Origin: Bagarius yarrelli
Taxonomy: Eukaryota; Chordata; Actinopteri; Siluriformes; Sisoridae
DNA: 64,000 nucleotides
Reading direction: 5' to 3'
Assembly: GCA_005784505.1 (NCBI GenBank)
Contig: VCAZ01000137.1
Location: 767,501 to 831,500 of the forward strand
The position numbers were made by a program, and so were the translations under genes. Positions 11,433-22,389 of this stretch are shown here, one piece after another (the first letter of the stretch is position 1; each line of letters begins with the position of its first letter). The notes beneath the pieces were generated by a model. That model was not told the DNA's origin. It saw only the letters and a program-made list of their open reading frames with translations, and did not search any database.

Positions 11433-11604
11433 TATTTGTATTTGCTCCAGTTGTAGTTAAGGGCAGCACTTACACTCACATGCTGAGTCACACGGCCATG
11501 AATAAATTTTATTAGCATAATGAAGAAAAAGCTCCTGAACCTCAAGGTTAAGTGACTTGGTTTGCTGTTACCGCAGTTAGCAACATCCGCCTTTATTTAT
11601 AGCT

Positions 11605-12112
11605 CAATCAAAGATCAGCCATAACATTAAATCCACTGCATGATGAAGTAAACAATCCTGATTAGCTTGTTACAGTGGTATCTGTCATGGCATCGAATAA
11701 ATTTGGCAGTAAGTGAACAGTCAGTTCTTGAATTTTTATTTGATGGAAGCAGAAGAAATTGTCATGTGACTTTGACAACTGCCAAATTGGGATGCTAGAT
11801 CAGATGTCTAAGGAAGGACAGCCAGTGATGGTCATAAGCACCGAAAGTTAACTGTCTGTCTGGTCTGATCACCCTGGAAGAGCTGCTCTAGCAGAAATTG
11901 ATGAAAAAGTTATTAACGTCTCTGATAGACAGATTTGGTTGCATGGCTGCAGACTGGACGGATTGCCCAAACTGACCACCAAAGCACCTAGAAAAAAGGT
12001 GGTCCAAATGACATTTGCCACAATCAAGCATCTGTGCGATGTGCTGGACAAATCCATGGAGACCGTACTCATAAACATACAGGACTTAAAGGGTCTGCTG
12101 GGAAAGTCTTGG
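11605..12112 (+). pseudogene. Tc1-like transposon relic, internally deleted
   Basis: The left part (GATCAGCCATAACATTAAAT) is the characteristic start of a widespread fish Tc1-like element, followed by decayed transposase sequence (SKEGQPV-like near 11806; RRAALAEIDEKV-like near 11880; LHGCRLDGLPKLT near 11936). At about 12005 it jumps to the C-terminal block IKHLCDVLDKSME...QDLKGLLGKSW, so the catalytic middle is gone. The right terminal repeat is not recognised. The 92-residue frame at 11939-12217 spans this deletion joint and is not a gene. Confidence 0.75.
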
Positions 12113-12283
12113 TCCTATTTAAATGAACATTTAGGACAAATAGTGACAAATAATGACATATTAAACTATGTCATAAAAAAATCCCTTATCTTCTGCCAGC
12201 TTTGGAAATTAAGATAAATCAGAGAGGCATGCAGTGAGAGTCAAAGTGAGTGAGACAATATAGTCATTTTCAGGAATACTCTC

Positions 12284-12361
12284 CTTTTGTGTCTCTCTCC
12301 CTGTGTCTATCTCTCCCTCTCACTTTCTCTCTCTCTCTCTTTCTTTCTCTCTGTCTATCTC

Positions 12362-12392
<31 letters not shown>

Positions 12393-12393
12393 T
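12284..12393. repeat. CT-rich simple repeat
   Basis: (CT)n with CTGT, CTAT and CTTT variants. Confidence 0.9.
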
Positions 12394-12783
12394 CCAAAAT
12401 GTATTATTTCTATGAATGAATGACATGCACAATCTGTGCTCCCAGCAGGAGGCAGCTGTTGCCATGGAAGCCTGTCACCTGACTGTGTCTTTGCCAATAG
12501 GGATTCCCTGTTCATAACTGGTTATGGAAGAAAAACACTTCTGAGGATTTGTGTGTGAATTTTGCAGGCATGTCACGTGATCGAACGTGACTGAGGTGTA
12601 TTTTTAGACACGCATGCAGGAGGGGTTTTGCATCTCTTCCGCAGTTCATGCATGCAATTGGTTCAAGTATATTTGATCCTATGTGTGTATGTACAGGGGG
12701 GCTCCGTAAATGATGCTTTGGTGAGAGGGGATGACTCACACATGAGTCACAGAAACTATGCTCCCTCCCTTCTATATACTGTA
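12394..12783. other. unassigned GC-balanced DNA
   Basis: Short frames on both strands but no recognisable protein motif or splice-bounded exon. No repeat match inside the window. Confidence 0.35.
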
Positions 12784-12811
12784 CAGACAGACAGACAGAC
12801 AGACAGATAGA
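12784..12811. repeat. (GACA)n microsatellite
   Basis: About six GACA units followed by GATAG. Confidence 0.9.
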
Positions 12812-14000
12812 TTACAGACTAAACTAAGCTCCTCTTTAGGAACCTGAGCTGCGTTGATATGCTTTGGGGAATGCCCTCAGAGAAAAAAATCTGAAAATGT
12901 CTAAAGAAAAAGAGATAATGGTGACCACGCACCAAAATAAACAGCATTCTTCTCCGTGCCTGATATAAACATCAGACTTGGATACACACTGAAAGCGAGC
13001 CTTGTGAGAGATCATCAATGCGTTTGCTCCACTCCACTGTTTAAGGTCATTTGTGCAGATAACCATGTGAGCAGTTCTTTACTCCTCTACTGAAACATGT
13101 TTGGGCAGGAAGTCCCTTCTGCTCTGTAACTGTCATCCGTTCACCACTGTAATCAATCTCCTTGTCGTTATTCTGATGTCCTTGTTTTCTGCAGCTGACA
13201 GGCCATTCATCTTCCTCACAACACATTTTGGCTATAGGCAGCCTCAGCAGATGTGATAATATTCAGGTAAACAGCAAGAAATTGCTTCATGTCACTGTCA
13301 GGCTTCATCTTATAGAGTTTATCACAGGGCCTCCTTTATGATCTCTCACCTTGTCTACAAATCCCAAGTCTATTCTCGATGAGGTTTCTGACTTCTGTTG
13401 TTTTTCATCTGGCCTTTAGATGAGTAATAAGACTTTTATTCCCACCTGCCCCAAGTGTGGAAAAGAATGTGGCCCAAGCTGTCATAATCTGTGACGTAGC
13501 AGCGTCTGGAACATAGACAGCTCTTTAAAGTGTGAAAACAAGCCATGATTTTATATCAGTCTCCTTCTCTCTGACGCTCTATCTCCACAAACCTGGTCAA
13601 GGTGCATGGAAAGGTCATGCTGAATCATTACGCAACAGAGAGAGGGGGGTGGGAGGAGATATGTACATGGGCCCAGGAGACATCTTCAAAGTGAGGAAAG
13701 CCCAGACAGTACGATCAGATTTTTAGATATCAGATATTAACACTTCAGGCTCACCGTTACCCACTATGATGTATTACATTTTCCTGCAGCCTGATAAATA
13801 ATTAAGTAATTATTATTACAATACAAAATTAATAAATGATGGAAATTTAGGGGTAAGAAAATGACTGCAGATTTTCAAATTTGTCCCCTGTCGACTGTGA
13901 ATTTTAACAGCAGTCATAAAAACATTTAAAAAGCATTTAAATAAATGAAAAATACAAACTGATTTATAACCTTTGACTTTTTTAATTAAAAATTATTTAC
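12812..14000. other. unique-looking non-coding block
   Basis: No repeat until 14001. 12830-13520 is GC-balanced, with TGTTTTCTGCAGCTGACAGG and GGCTATAGGCAGCC. No in-frame exon is recognisable. A candidate for conserved regulatory sequence of the gene desert. Confidence 0.35.
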
Positions 14001-14156
14001 CAGACACTCTTATCCAACTTACATTTATCTCTTCTATACAAATGAGGGTTAAGGGCCTCACTCAGGGGACCCACACTGGCAACTTAGTGGTGCTGGGAAT
14101 CGAACCCTAACCGTCCAATTAGCAGCCCAACACCTTAACCACTGTGCCACGAGTGC
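14001..14156 (-). mobile_element. tRNA-derived SINE family A, antisense
   Basis: Minus strand: TTAAGGTGTTGGGCTGCTAA head, GTTCGATTCCCAGCACCAC (B box), GGGCCCTTAACCCTCATTTG-like body with mutations, AGTGTCTGGTAAAT tail. Confidence 0.85.
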
Positions 14157-14276
14157 ACATGTTTGTGGTAAAAAAGAGGATAGTTCAATCTGATCCTTTA
14201 TATTTCAGCCTGACCTGGACCAGCCGAATTATCATCAGAAATGATCAGACAATTATGGCAATTTGTATTTCATATG

Positions 14277-14627
14277 GCAGCACGGTGGCTTAGTGTGTAG
14301 CACTGTTGCCTCATAGCAAAAAGTTTCCGGGTTCGATTCCCCTGCAGGGGTCTTTCTGTGTGGAGTTTGTATGTTCTCCCTGTGCTTGTGTGTGTTTACT
14401 CCGGGTTCTCCGGTTTCCTCCCACAATTCAAAAACATGTATGTTAGATTGATTGGTGATTCTAAATTGCCCATACGTGTGTGGCCCTGTGATGGACTGGC
14501 GATCTGTCCAGGGTGTCCCCTTCCTGCCTTTCGCCCTTTCAGAGACAGCTAGGATAGACTCCACCAGATCCCAGTGACCCCGAATTAGAGAATAAGCGGG
14601 TGTAGAAGATAAATAAATGAATAAATG
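14277..14627 (+). mobile_element. tRNA-derived SINE family D (long), nearly full length
   Basis: Begins GGCAGCACGGTGGCTTAGTG, with a B box GGTTCGATTCC at ~14330-14340. The body has GTTCTCCCTGTGCTTGTG, TCCGGTTTCCTCCCAC, CTGGCGATCTGTCCAGGGTG and AGAATAAGCGGGTGTAGAAG, and it ends in an AAATGAATAAATG tail. Most complete copy in the window. Confidence 0.85.
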
Positions 14628-14810
14628 TATTTTATATAGGTTGGGCATGATTACAATTTATGTTAATTTACCTTATTTACATTAAAAAACAGGCAATACA
14701 GTACTTTCTGTTTTGCTGTATTGTTGCTGAAACAGGCGGAAATAAAGACTACTAAATATCCTGTCTGTTTGGGACGGCTACCAGAAGCACCATTGACTGT
14801 CTAATGGGAT

Positions 14811-14918
14811 CAACACAGCTTTTAAACAGACGCAGTTTCCAATTATACGTTCAATGAACTGCAAAACTGTGACCACAAATTACCCATAGCCATTTACACA
14901 AACTTATAAAAACTATTC
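14811..14918 (+). repeat. unknown dispersed repeat R2, copy 2
   Basis: Same orientation as copy 1. Lies between SINE copies at 14277-14627 and 15003-15128. Confidence 0.8.
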
Positions 14919-15002
14919 CATTATTATTATGGAATTACGATGAGTGGGATGTTCGTTGTCAGAAGTTTTAGACAGTAAATAGCACTGGACAGGATCCTTT
15001 TA

Positions 15003-15128
15003 AGGAGTTGGACCGCCAAATGAAAAATTGGGGTTCGATTCCCAAGACTACCAAGCTGCCAATGCTGGTCCCTGTGTGAGGTCCTTAACCCCCAATTGCT
15101 TAGTTGTATAAAAGAGATAAATGCTGCT
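15003..15128 (+). mobile_element. tRNA-derived SINE family A
   Basis: GGTTCGATTCCCAAGACTAC (B box), CAAGCTGCCAATGCTGG, CCTTAACCCCCAATTGCTTA, ending near TAAATGCTG. The 5' head is decayed. Confidence 0.8.
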
Positions 15129-15240
15129 GACACCTACTATTGGACCAACTACTATTGTGTCCTTCCAGTTTTGTGATCACATTGTGTCCACATACATTTA
15201 ACAATATGGTGTATAAACATGCAGTTAAGTTGAAATCATT

Positions 15241-15420
15241 CTGCCATTTAGCAGACGTCCCTATCCAGAGTTACTTACATTTTTATCCCATATATACAAC
15301 TGAGCAATTGGGGGTTAAGGACCTTGCTTAGGGGCCCAGCAGTAGTAAGCTTGTCGGTGCTGGAAATTAAACCCCTAACCTCCCGGTTAGCAGTCCAACA
15401 CCTTAATCACTGAGCTACTA
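15241..15420 (-). mobile_element. tRNA-derived SINE family A, antisense
   Basis: Tail (CATTTAGCAGACG..ATCCAG) to head (CACTGAGCTACT). Near full length and oriented opposite to the copy at 15003, so the two face each other about 110 bp apart. Confidence 0.85.
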
Positions 15421-16049
15421 TTTTTTTCTCATCTGTTCACTTTGCCTGCATTCCTAGCCTGATTTTATTATAAATAAATAACAATTGGACATCAATCATC
15501 TTGTGTTCTCCAGTATTTTATCTCCTGCATGTTCATCAAGTTAGCAATAGTTATTTTTACCCAGGATCATCCCTTTTTTACTATTTTGTCATTCACATAC
15601 TAAGAAAGCAACTGGCTGCTCCTGCTTTTTTTTTTACAGAGCACATAAACCTTCTGAAAGTTTCTTTGTGTGGTCAGGAGAGTGTTTCCCCTTCCTGTGC
15701 ATGGTGTGCATGCTGTTCTCTTATGCCCCAGGTCTGGCAGCTGCAGTTATCAGCCCAATCCCTGTTTCCTGAGCTCTGACCTGCACTGGGACACACTGAT
15801 GAGCTGAGCCACAAGAGCAGCACATAAAGCTATAAAACTATCTAGACCTGTAGGCAGTGGTAGCTGGTCAATGGGTTAATGGTGTGCCACCCCTCCCCCC
15901 ACCCCAAGAGAAGAAAATTACTTACCAACAATAAGTACTAAATAAAACTGTTTAGTCGTACTATTCTTCTGTTATATCATCTGTTATATTATATTAGTCA
16001 TATTAGCATTTATTTAAAAAACTGTACTATAAATTGTTTATACTGTATG
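15421..16049. other. unassigned DNA
   Basis: No coding signal. Includes a C-rich run near 15890-15905 (CCCCTCCCCCCACCCC). Confidence 0.4.
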
Positions 16050-16380
16050 TTAAGTCAAGTCCCCTTTATTTATTTAGCACTTTTAATAATTGAGATTGTT
16101 TCAAAGCAGCTTTACAGAATCATATCAAAAAACAAACCAAACACTCACTAAAACACTCAATATAAATATCTAAAAAATTAGGAGTCCCCGAAATGAAGAG
16201 TAAAAAACTTTGGGAGAAACCAGCTCCAGTCGGGGGGGTCAGTTCTCCTCTGACCAGACAAACCAGTAGGTTATTCCATACTGCAGTAAAGATTCCGTGG
16301 TTTTGTCCGGATGGCCCTTTAGAAGACAAGATCATCACTTGGAAACTGCCTTATTGTCTCCACATGATGGCGGCGACCGT
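16050..16380 (-). mobile_element. LINE family B 3' fragment, antisense
   Basis: Begins GTTAAGTCAAGTCCCCTTTA (reverse of the tail), then TCAAAGCAGCTTTACAG, CTTTGGGAGAAACC and TCAGTTCTCCTCTGACCAGA. The frames over it on both strands are repeat-derived. Confidence 0.8.
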
Positions 16381-16768
16381 GTGTGTGCAAGGTGCTGAAA
16401 AAACGAGAGTGTATGTATGTGATTGGACCTTTGTCCAAGAGTCTCATTGTGCAATGATGCAATGTGTCATGCCTTTTATTGTTTTGTTTTTTTGCCTTTT
16501 CCCCTAGTGGACAACATTAGTATTACAGCCTTCATTCCTGATTCTAATTAATATAAATAGCTGAATCATTTTAATTATCTTTATTAGTCAATAACTGACA
16601 TTGTTTAATTTTATTTTATAGTATGATTTGTCTTAACACTAAAGGAAAACAATACAAAAAAAGACCATAAAAAGGACAGATGGTTAAATGACTAGATACT
16701 GCAGCACATCAACATCCCCTTTGTTACCGGAACATTTTTATCTTTAAGTAAGCTAATCCTCATTTTGC

Positions 16769-16770
<2 letters not shown>

Positions 16771-16823
<53 letters not shown>

Positions 16824-16830
16824 GCTCTCC
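16771..16830. repeat. (CT)n microsatellite
   Basis: About 25 CT units with small interruptions. Confidence 0.95.
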
Positions 16831-17290
16831 CTGTGACTTCCTTCCTACATCCTGAGGGAGGACAGAAGACCTGGAATATTTTAATAATTAATATCCTCCT
16901 ACATGTAGCACAGAAAGAGCCTAGCCTGAGCTGCTGCCTGTCCCTACACCGTCCCCTGTTTGGACCTGCTCATACCGCATCTGTACCCAAGCAAAGCGGC
17001 TGCCTGCCTCTACCTTTTTTCATTTCCTTTCTGCTTACAGCCAAAGGCACGAGGTCATTGCTCTGATGCAACGTGCGATAACTGAGCCTCCGGTCTGCAC
17101 TCGGCCGCTCACTCACTCCTCTAATGGGTCAGGCTTTTTTTTAGACCAGAGAAGAGCAGAGATCGTTTACAATGTCTCATTGTTTTTTTCTCTGTCTTCT
17201 TTTCTCAGAATTGAAGGCCAGGACTGGAACTTCTTTTGGGAGAGCGTAGTGAATGTGTGTTTCCAGAAAGACTCCACATGGTGACATTAA
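16831..17290. other. GC-balanced unique block with paired SOX-like motif
   Basis: Repeat-free and richer in GC than its flanks. Contains ACAATGTCTCATTGT at 17169-17183, two facing SOX-type sites separated by 3 bp. No recognisable exon. Confidence 0.35.
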
Positions 17291-17599
17291 ATAATTTACA
17301 CAGAATTCCACTAATATATTATCATATAAAAATCAGTTACATGGAAAGCAAAAATTTTATAAAGAGGTATAAAATGAGCAGAATATAAAACAAAAGATTA
17401 GAATGTTTATTATTAGGATGTGTTACTCTTAACTGTACAGGCACCACAAAAAAACACATTTTTGGTCTTTTCAAAATACTATCATTTCGAACATAAAATA
17501 TAGACCAAATAATATCAAGCAGCTAAAAACTGACAAATAGTAAAGGTTATAGATGAAATAAAAGAGAATAAATACAATTAAAATGTCTGCTCAGTGCTC

Positions 17600-18081
17600 A
17601 GTGATTGGTTTTTGAGACAGTACTGTCTTGTCCTAAAAACCAATGACTGAGCAGCACTGTTTCAAAACCAATGACTGAGCAGCACTGTTTTAACAACCAA
17701 TGACTGAGCAGCACTGTTTCAACAACCAATGACTGAGCAGCACTGTTTCAACAACCAATGACTGAGCAGCCTTGTCCCAAAAATTTATTACTGAGCAGCT
17801 TTCTCCCAACATTGCTATTCAATGATCAGCTGTTGAGACAGTGCTGTTCAGTGATTGGTTGTTGGGACTGTGCTGTTTAGTGATCAGCTGTTGAGACAGT
17901 GCTGTTCAGTGATTAGTTGTTGAGAGAGTGCTGTTCAGTGATTGGTTGTTGAGACTGTACTGCTTAGTGATTGGTTGTTGACACAGTGCTGCTCAGTGAT
18001 TGGTTGTTGACACAGTGCTGCTTAGTGATTGGTTGTTGGGAGAGTGCTGCTCAGTGATTGGTTGTTGGGACAGTGCTGTTT
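17600..18081. repeat. inverted 29-bp minisatellite (long palindrome)
   Basis: Sixteen ~29-bp units. Unit 1 (17600) is in orientation 1 and is followed by ~12 bp of spacer. Six units starting 17640, 17668, 17697, 17726, 17755 and 17784 read CCAATGACTGAGCAGCACTG (orientation 2). Nine units from 17821 to 18081, starting every 29 bp, read AGTGATTGGTTGTTG...CAGTGCTG (orientation 1). The two arms are reverse complements, with a centre near 17813-17820. Most units carry a CCAAT/ATTGG pentamer. Confidence 0.9.
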
Positions 18082-18730
18082 AATGGGGAATAGTAATAAT
18101 CAGTTGGTTGTTGGCACAATTGCACTTAGCCATAGATAAAGCCATAAATAAGATTAATAAAGCAATATAAATGTCTCTAAGCAACAAATTTACTGTTTAA
18201 AATGTTGTAATGTGGTGTCCAACACCATCCGCATCGCTAATGTAACAGACAGTGTGCTGATCATTGTTTATATGTTGTTAATTACTGTTAATCATTTATT
18301 GAAATAAAAGTTTGTGCATTTGCATTTTGTGTTTATCAGTTAAATTAAAGACTATTTTTCCTTGTCATTGAGTTCTTTAATAAAGTCTAAAAATCTCGTC
18401 TCATCTCGTTCTCGTGAACCCAGTCTCATGTCTCATTTTTTCTCGTGAAATAAATGTCTTGTCACACCCCTAATATCTATAGAGTTTAGAAAATGAAATG
18501 CAAAGTGGGTAGTAATATAAAGGAGTCTACCAAAAAAAGGTCTAGTGAACTATTTCAAGTATAGATCAGCTTAGAATTGTAATATAAATCCAACTGGCAG
18601 AAATTCTAGTCTTGCCATATTTTCCTTCACTAGTAGGCAGGTGAGAAGTGCACTAGATATTTGAGAAGTAACTAAGTGATCAGCACATGGGTGAGAATCC
18701 AGTCCCATTGCCAGAGAGCATGACGTAATA

Positions 18731-18735
<5 letters not shown>
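18082..18735. other. unassigned AT-rich DNA
   Basis: Contains a short TCTCGTCTCATCTCGTTCTC patch near 18395-18415. Otherwise nothing recognised. Confidence 0.4.
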
Positions 18736-18780
<45 letters not shown>

Positions 18781-18960
18781 TCTCTCTCTCTCTTACTCTC
18801 TCTGTCTCCCTCTTTCTCTCTCTCGGACTATATCTGTCTCTCTCTTCCTCTTTCTTTCTTTCTTTTTTTCTTTTTTCTTTCTCTCTCTCTCTCTCTCTCT
18901 CTTTTCCCCTCTCTCTCTCTCTCTCTCTCTCACTCTCTCTTTCACCCCCCCACCCCCCCG
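18736..18960. repeat. CT/TTTC pyrimidine tract
   Basis: Long (CT)n blocks with TTTC and CCCC interruptions, ending in a C-run near 18943-18960. The Arg/Glu-rich minus-strand frame is a repeat translation. Confidence 0.93.
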
Positions 18961-19849
18961 TCCCTCTGTGATCGGCAGCTCTGTTATCTGTCATTAACCA
19001 AACAGGAAGATCTGAGAGAGCTGTATTGATGTTTGCTGTGCACTGTTTGTGCTGCTTACACAGGATGTTCAATAATTGCATTGAAAGAATAACGCCAACG
19101 CACTAGCCAGCGCTCTGCTACAGCGGCGGACTGACCCATCCATAATCCGGACATTCTGATACCGCTGATAAAAGAGTCTATTTTCACCCTATTATCACCC
19201 TGCTGGGATAGTGAATTACATGTCTGAATGATATTTACAGAGAAATCTGCAGCAGCGGATATTCTGACCTCAGTTACGATATCAATTTGGCTGAACTGTC
19301 GAATGAAATGTTTTGACTGATTACTGTGTAATAAACTCGACTTTTCTTTCTTGGATGATTGCTCTTGTATTCTACCTCACTTGGCCTGGGTGGCTTTTAT
19401 GGACTATATATAAAGCCTCTGACATCATCCGATGACGATGGAGTGACCTACTTTCCAGCGCTACACGATGCAGCAGACAGCATCCCCCCTCCCCCCACCC
19501 CCCACCCCCCTGTATGAAAGACATTTCTCTATTTTCGTTAAGCTTTGTGTATGTCTGTGCATGCCAAATGCACACGCCGGAACTACGGGCAGCTACTATC
19601 CTGCACTTAAATGAAAAGGTTCAGCGTCCATTATTAAGTTGATCTATATTTAAGATACAGGTATGAAATACGCTGTTCTATTACAGTTGATGTATATGCT
19701 TCTGTATTGGAATGAATCTGCTTATACTTGCTTCGAAAGTCATAATAGATCCAGAAAAAACGAAATACATTTTTAAATGTCCTCTTCGTCTGTGTTTTTT
19801 TATTTATAGCTAAACAGCTACATCCTATGCTGTAGTCATACAATAATAA
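18961..19849. other. unassigned, partly GC-balanced DNA
   Basis: 18960-19590 is GC-balanced and repeat-free apart from a C-rich run (CCCCCCTCCCCCCACCCCCC, ~19484-19510). No protein motif recognised. 19620-19845 is AT-rich. Confidence 0.35.
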
Positions 19850-20108
19850 TAATATTCAATGCAAGGTACATGTACAGAGCCAATGAAATGCTTTTTTTGC
19901 ATATCCCATCTTAGTGGGTTGGGGTTAGAGTGCAGGGTCAGCTATGATACAGCACCCCTGGAGTAGGAAGGGTTAAGGGTCTTGCTCAAGGACCCAACAA
20001 CAGCTGACTTGCCAGAGGTGGGGCTTGAACCCAGGTGTTTCTGGTCTTCAGCTCAGCAACTTAACCATTTGAGCCACCACTGCCCACCTTGCCACCACTG
20101 CCCCTTGT
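19850..20108 (-). mobile_element. tRNA-type SINE family E, antisense
   Basis: Minus strand: GTGGCTCAAATGGTTAAG (A-box region), GGGTTCAAGCCCCACCTCTG (B box), GGGTCCTTGAGCAAGACCC, AGGGGTGCTGTATCATAGC. The tail lies near 19855 (TACCTTGCATTG). Confidence 0.7.
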
Positions 20109-20414
20109 TACAAGGCTGCTAACAAGGAATTTGGTTTTAAGCATGACTGACTAAGGCCCTTATTTACACTGCAGATCTTGTTGCCCAGTTCTGATTCTGT
20201 GACTATATCCGATTTTTTTGATGACCCGCTTACAACATTTAAAAAAAAAAAACTGACCCGTATCCGATATCTGCATTTACACTATACACAGCAAAACAAC
20301 CCAATGTAGACGTACTGACCGGAAACGGGAGTAAAAACAATACGATAATCAATGGACAAAATGAATAAAGAAGAAATGATTGTTTTATTTATACTGTATA
20401 TATATATACACACA
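20109..20414. other. unassigned, possible host element of the Tc1 insertion
   Basis: Contains AGGCCCTTATTTACACTGCA, similar in style to TIRs of fish hAT-like MITEs, and a TATATACACACAC run just before the Tc1 element. No second TIR was identified. Confidence 0.25.
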
Positions 20415-21998
20415 CACTGCTCAAAAAAATAAAGGGAACAGTAAAATAACCCATCCTCGATCTGATTGAATGAAATATTCTTATTCAATACTTTGTTCTT
20501 TACATAATTGAATGTGCTGACAACAAAATCACACAAAAATGATCAATGAAAATCGAATTTATTAACCCCTGGAGGGTTAATAAATTGGATTTGGAGTAAC
20601 ACTCAAAATTGATGTGGAAAAACACACTACAGACTGATCCAACTTTGATGTTATGTCCTTAGTAGTAGTGTGTGTGGCCTCCACGTGCCTGTATGACCTC
20701 TGTACAACGCCTGGGCATGCTCCTGATGAGGTGGCGGATGGTCTCCTGAGGGATCTCCTTCCAGACCTGGACTGACTAAAGCATCCACCAACTCCTGGAC
20801 AGTCTGTGGTGCAACGTGGCGTTGGTGAATGGAGCGAGACATGATGTCCCAGATGTGCTCAATTGGATTCAGGTCTGGGGAACGGGCGGGCCAGTCCATA
20901 GCATCAGTGCCTTCGTCTTACAGGAACTGCTGACACACTCCAGCCACATGAGGTCTAGCATTGTCTTGCATTAGGAGGAGCCCAGGGGCAACCGCACCGG
21001 CATATGGTCTCACAAGGGGTCTGAGGACTCATCATCTCGGTACATAATGGCAGTCAGGCTACCTCTGGCGAGCACATGGAGGGCTGTGCGGCCCTCCAAA
21101 GAAATGCCACCCCACACCATTACTGACCCCACTGCCAAAAAACCGGTCATGCTGGAGGATGTTGCAGGCAGCAGAACGTTCTCCATGGCGTCTCCGGTCA
21201 CGTCTGTCACAAGTGCTCAGTGTGAACCTGCTTTCATCTGTGAAGAGCACAGGGCGCCATTGGCGAATTTGCCAATCTTGGTTTCTCTGGCAAATGCCAA
21301 ACATCCTGCACGGTGTTGGGCTGTAAGCACAACCCCCACCTGTGGACGTCGGGCCCTCATACCACCCTCATGGAGTCTGTTTCTGACCGTTTGAGCAGAC
21401 ACATGCACATTTGTGGCCTGCTGGAGGTCATTTTGCAGGGCTCTGGCAGTGCTCCTCCTGTTCCTCCTTGCACAAAGGCGGAGGTAGCGGTCCTGATGCT
21501 GGGTTGTTGCCCTCCTACGGCCTCCTCCACGTCTCTTGATCTACTGACCCTGGTCTCCTGGTAGCGCCTCCATGCTCTGGACACTACGCTGACAGACACA
21601 GCAAACCTTCTTGCCACAGCTCGCATTGATGTGCCATCCTGGATGAGCTGCACTACCTGAGCCACACTTGTGTGGGTTTGTAGACTCCGTCTCATGCTAC
21701 CACTAGAGTAGAGTGAAAGCACCGCCAGCATTCAAAAGTGACCAAAACATCAGCCAGAAAGCAGAGGAACTGAGAAGTGGTCTGTGGTCACCACCTGCAG
21801 AACCACTCCTTTATTGGGGGTGTCTTGCTAACTGACTATAATTTCCACCTGTTGTCTATTCCATTTGCACAACAGCATGTGAAAGTGATTGTCAATCAGT
21901 GCTGCTTCCTAAGTGGGCAGTTTGATTTCACAGAAGTGTGATTGACTTGGAGTTACATTGTGTTGTTTAAGTGTTCCCTCTATTTTTTTTGAGCAGTG
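20415..21998 (-). mobile_element. Tc1-like DNA transposon, end to end
   Basis: 1.58 kb bounded by near-identical terminal inverted repeats: CACTGCTCAAAAAAATAAAG on the left and, inverted on the right, GAGCAGTG preceded by TTCCCTCTATTT. The right flank is TA, the Tc1/mariner target. The left flank has merged into a TA/CA repeat. The transposase gene is on the minus strand and broken. Confidence 0.92.
20651..21731 (-). pseudogene. Tc1-like transposase (DD34E type), frame-broken
   Basis: Read right to left: an N-terminal helix-turn-helix block (THTSVAQVVQLIQDGTSMRA, near 21660-21600), a second HTH/linker (HVSAQTVRNRLHEGGMRARR, ~21400), the first catalytic Asp in PVLFTDESRFTL (~21240), SVMVWGGISLEGRTAL (~21100), the second Asp in MQDNARPHVAGV (~20960), and the final Glu in MDWPARSPDLNPIEHIWD (20899 down). 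These blocks lie in at least four different frames, so several indels separate them and no intact protein can be made. All three catalytic acidic residues are still encoded. Confidence 0.9.
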
Positions 21999-22389
21999 TA
22001 GTTTTTTTTTTTTTTTTTTATAGTGCGTTATTTTTTTATTTCTTTACAGACAAAACTGCTTTCAAGTGACCACATATATCACTGTTCACCTTAATTGATG
22101 TTATCCGCCATCTTCATTTATGCATTGACAATCGATATTAACAGTAAATTTAATCTGGATGGATGGACGGATGGATGGATGGTGGATGTTTGGTGTAGTA
22201 AGTATCGTTGCTAGGTGGCATGACAGTGCAGAGTTTTCTTTCTGGGTTTGTTGTTTGATTTTTTGTGATATTCCAGATGTTTAAATATTTTATCTTGTAC
22301 TGAAAGTCATGTCATGTGTATCATCAGGTAATAGTCACAGTATAATAAGTGTAAAGCGTTCATGTTCCTGTTATTACTTATAATCAGGA
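21999..22389. other. unassigned DNA with T-run and GGAT microsatellite
   Basis: A ~18-bp T run at 22003-22020 directly follows the transposon. A (GGAT)n patch lies at 22157-22186. Nothing coding. Confidence 0.5.

Noticed and set aside
12270..12515. Arg/Glu-rich minus-strand frame
   Set aside because: Translation of a CT-rich simple repeat with flanking sequence.
14277..14350. tRNA gene-like A and B boxes
   Set aside because: These are SINE heads. No complete cloverleaf with a proper acceptor stem is present here or in the other SINE copies.
18680..19081. 133-residue minus-strand frame
   Set aside because: Mostly a CT/GA repeat translation.
21047..21564. Plus-strand frames of 83-115 residues
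   Set aside because: Shadows of the minus-strand Tc1-like transposase.
20109..22389. hAT-type element hosting the Tc1 insertion
   Set aside because: Only one TIR-like edge (AGGCCCTTATTTACACTGCA) is visible. The matching right end was not found, so nesting is not claimed.
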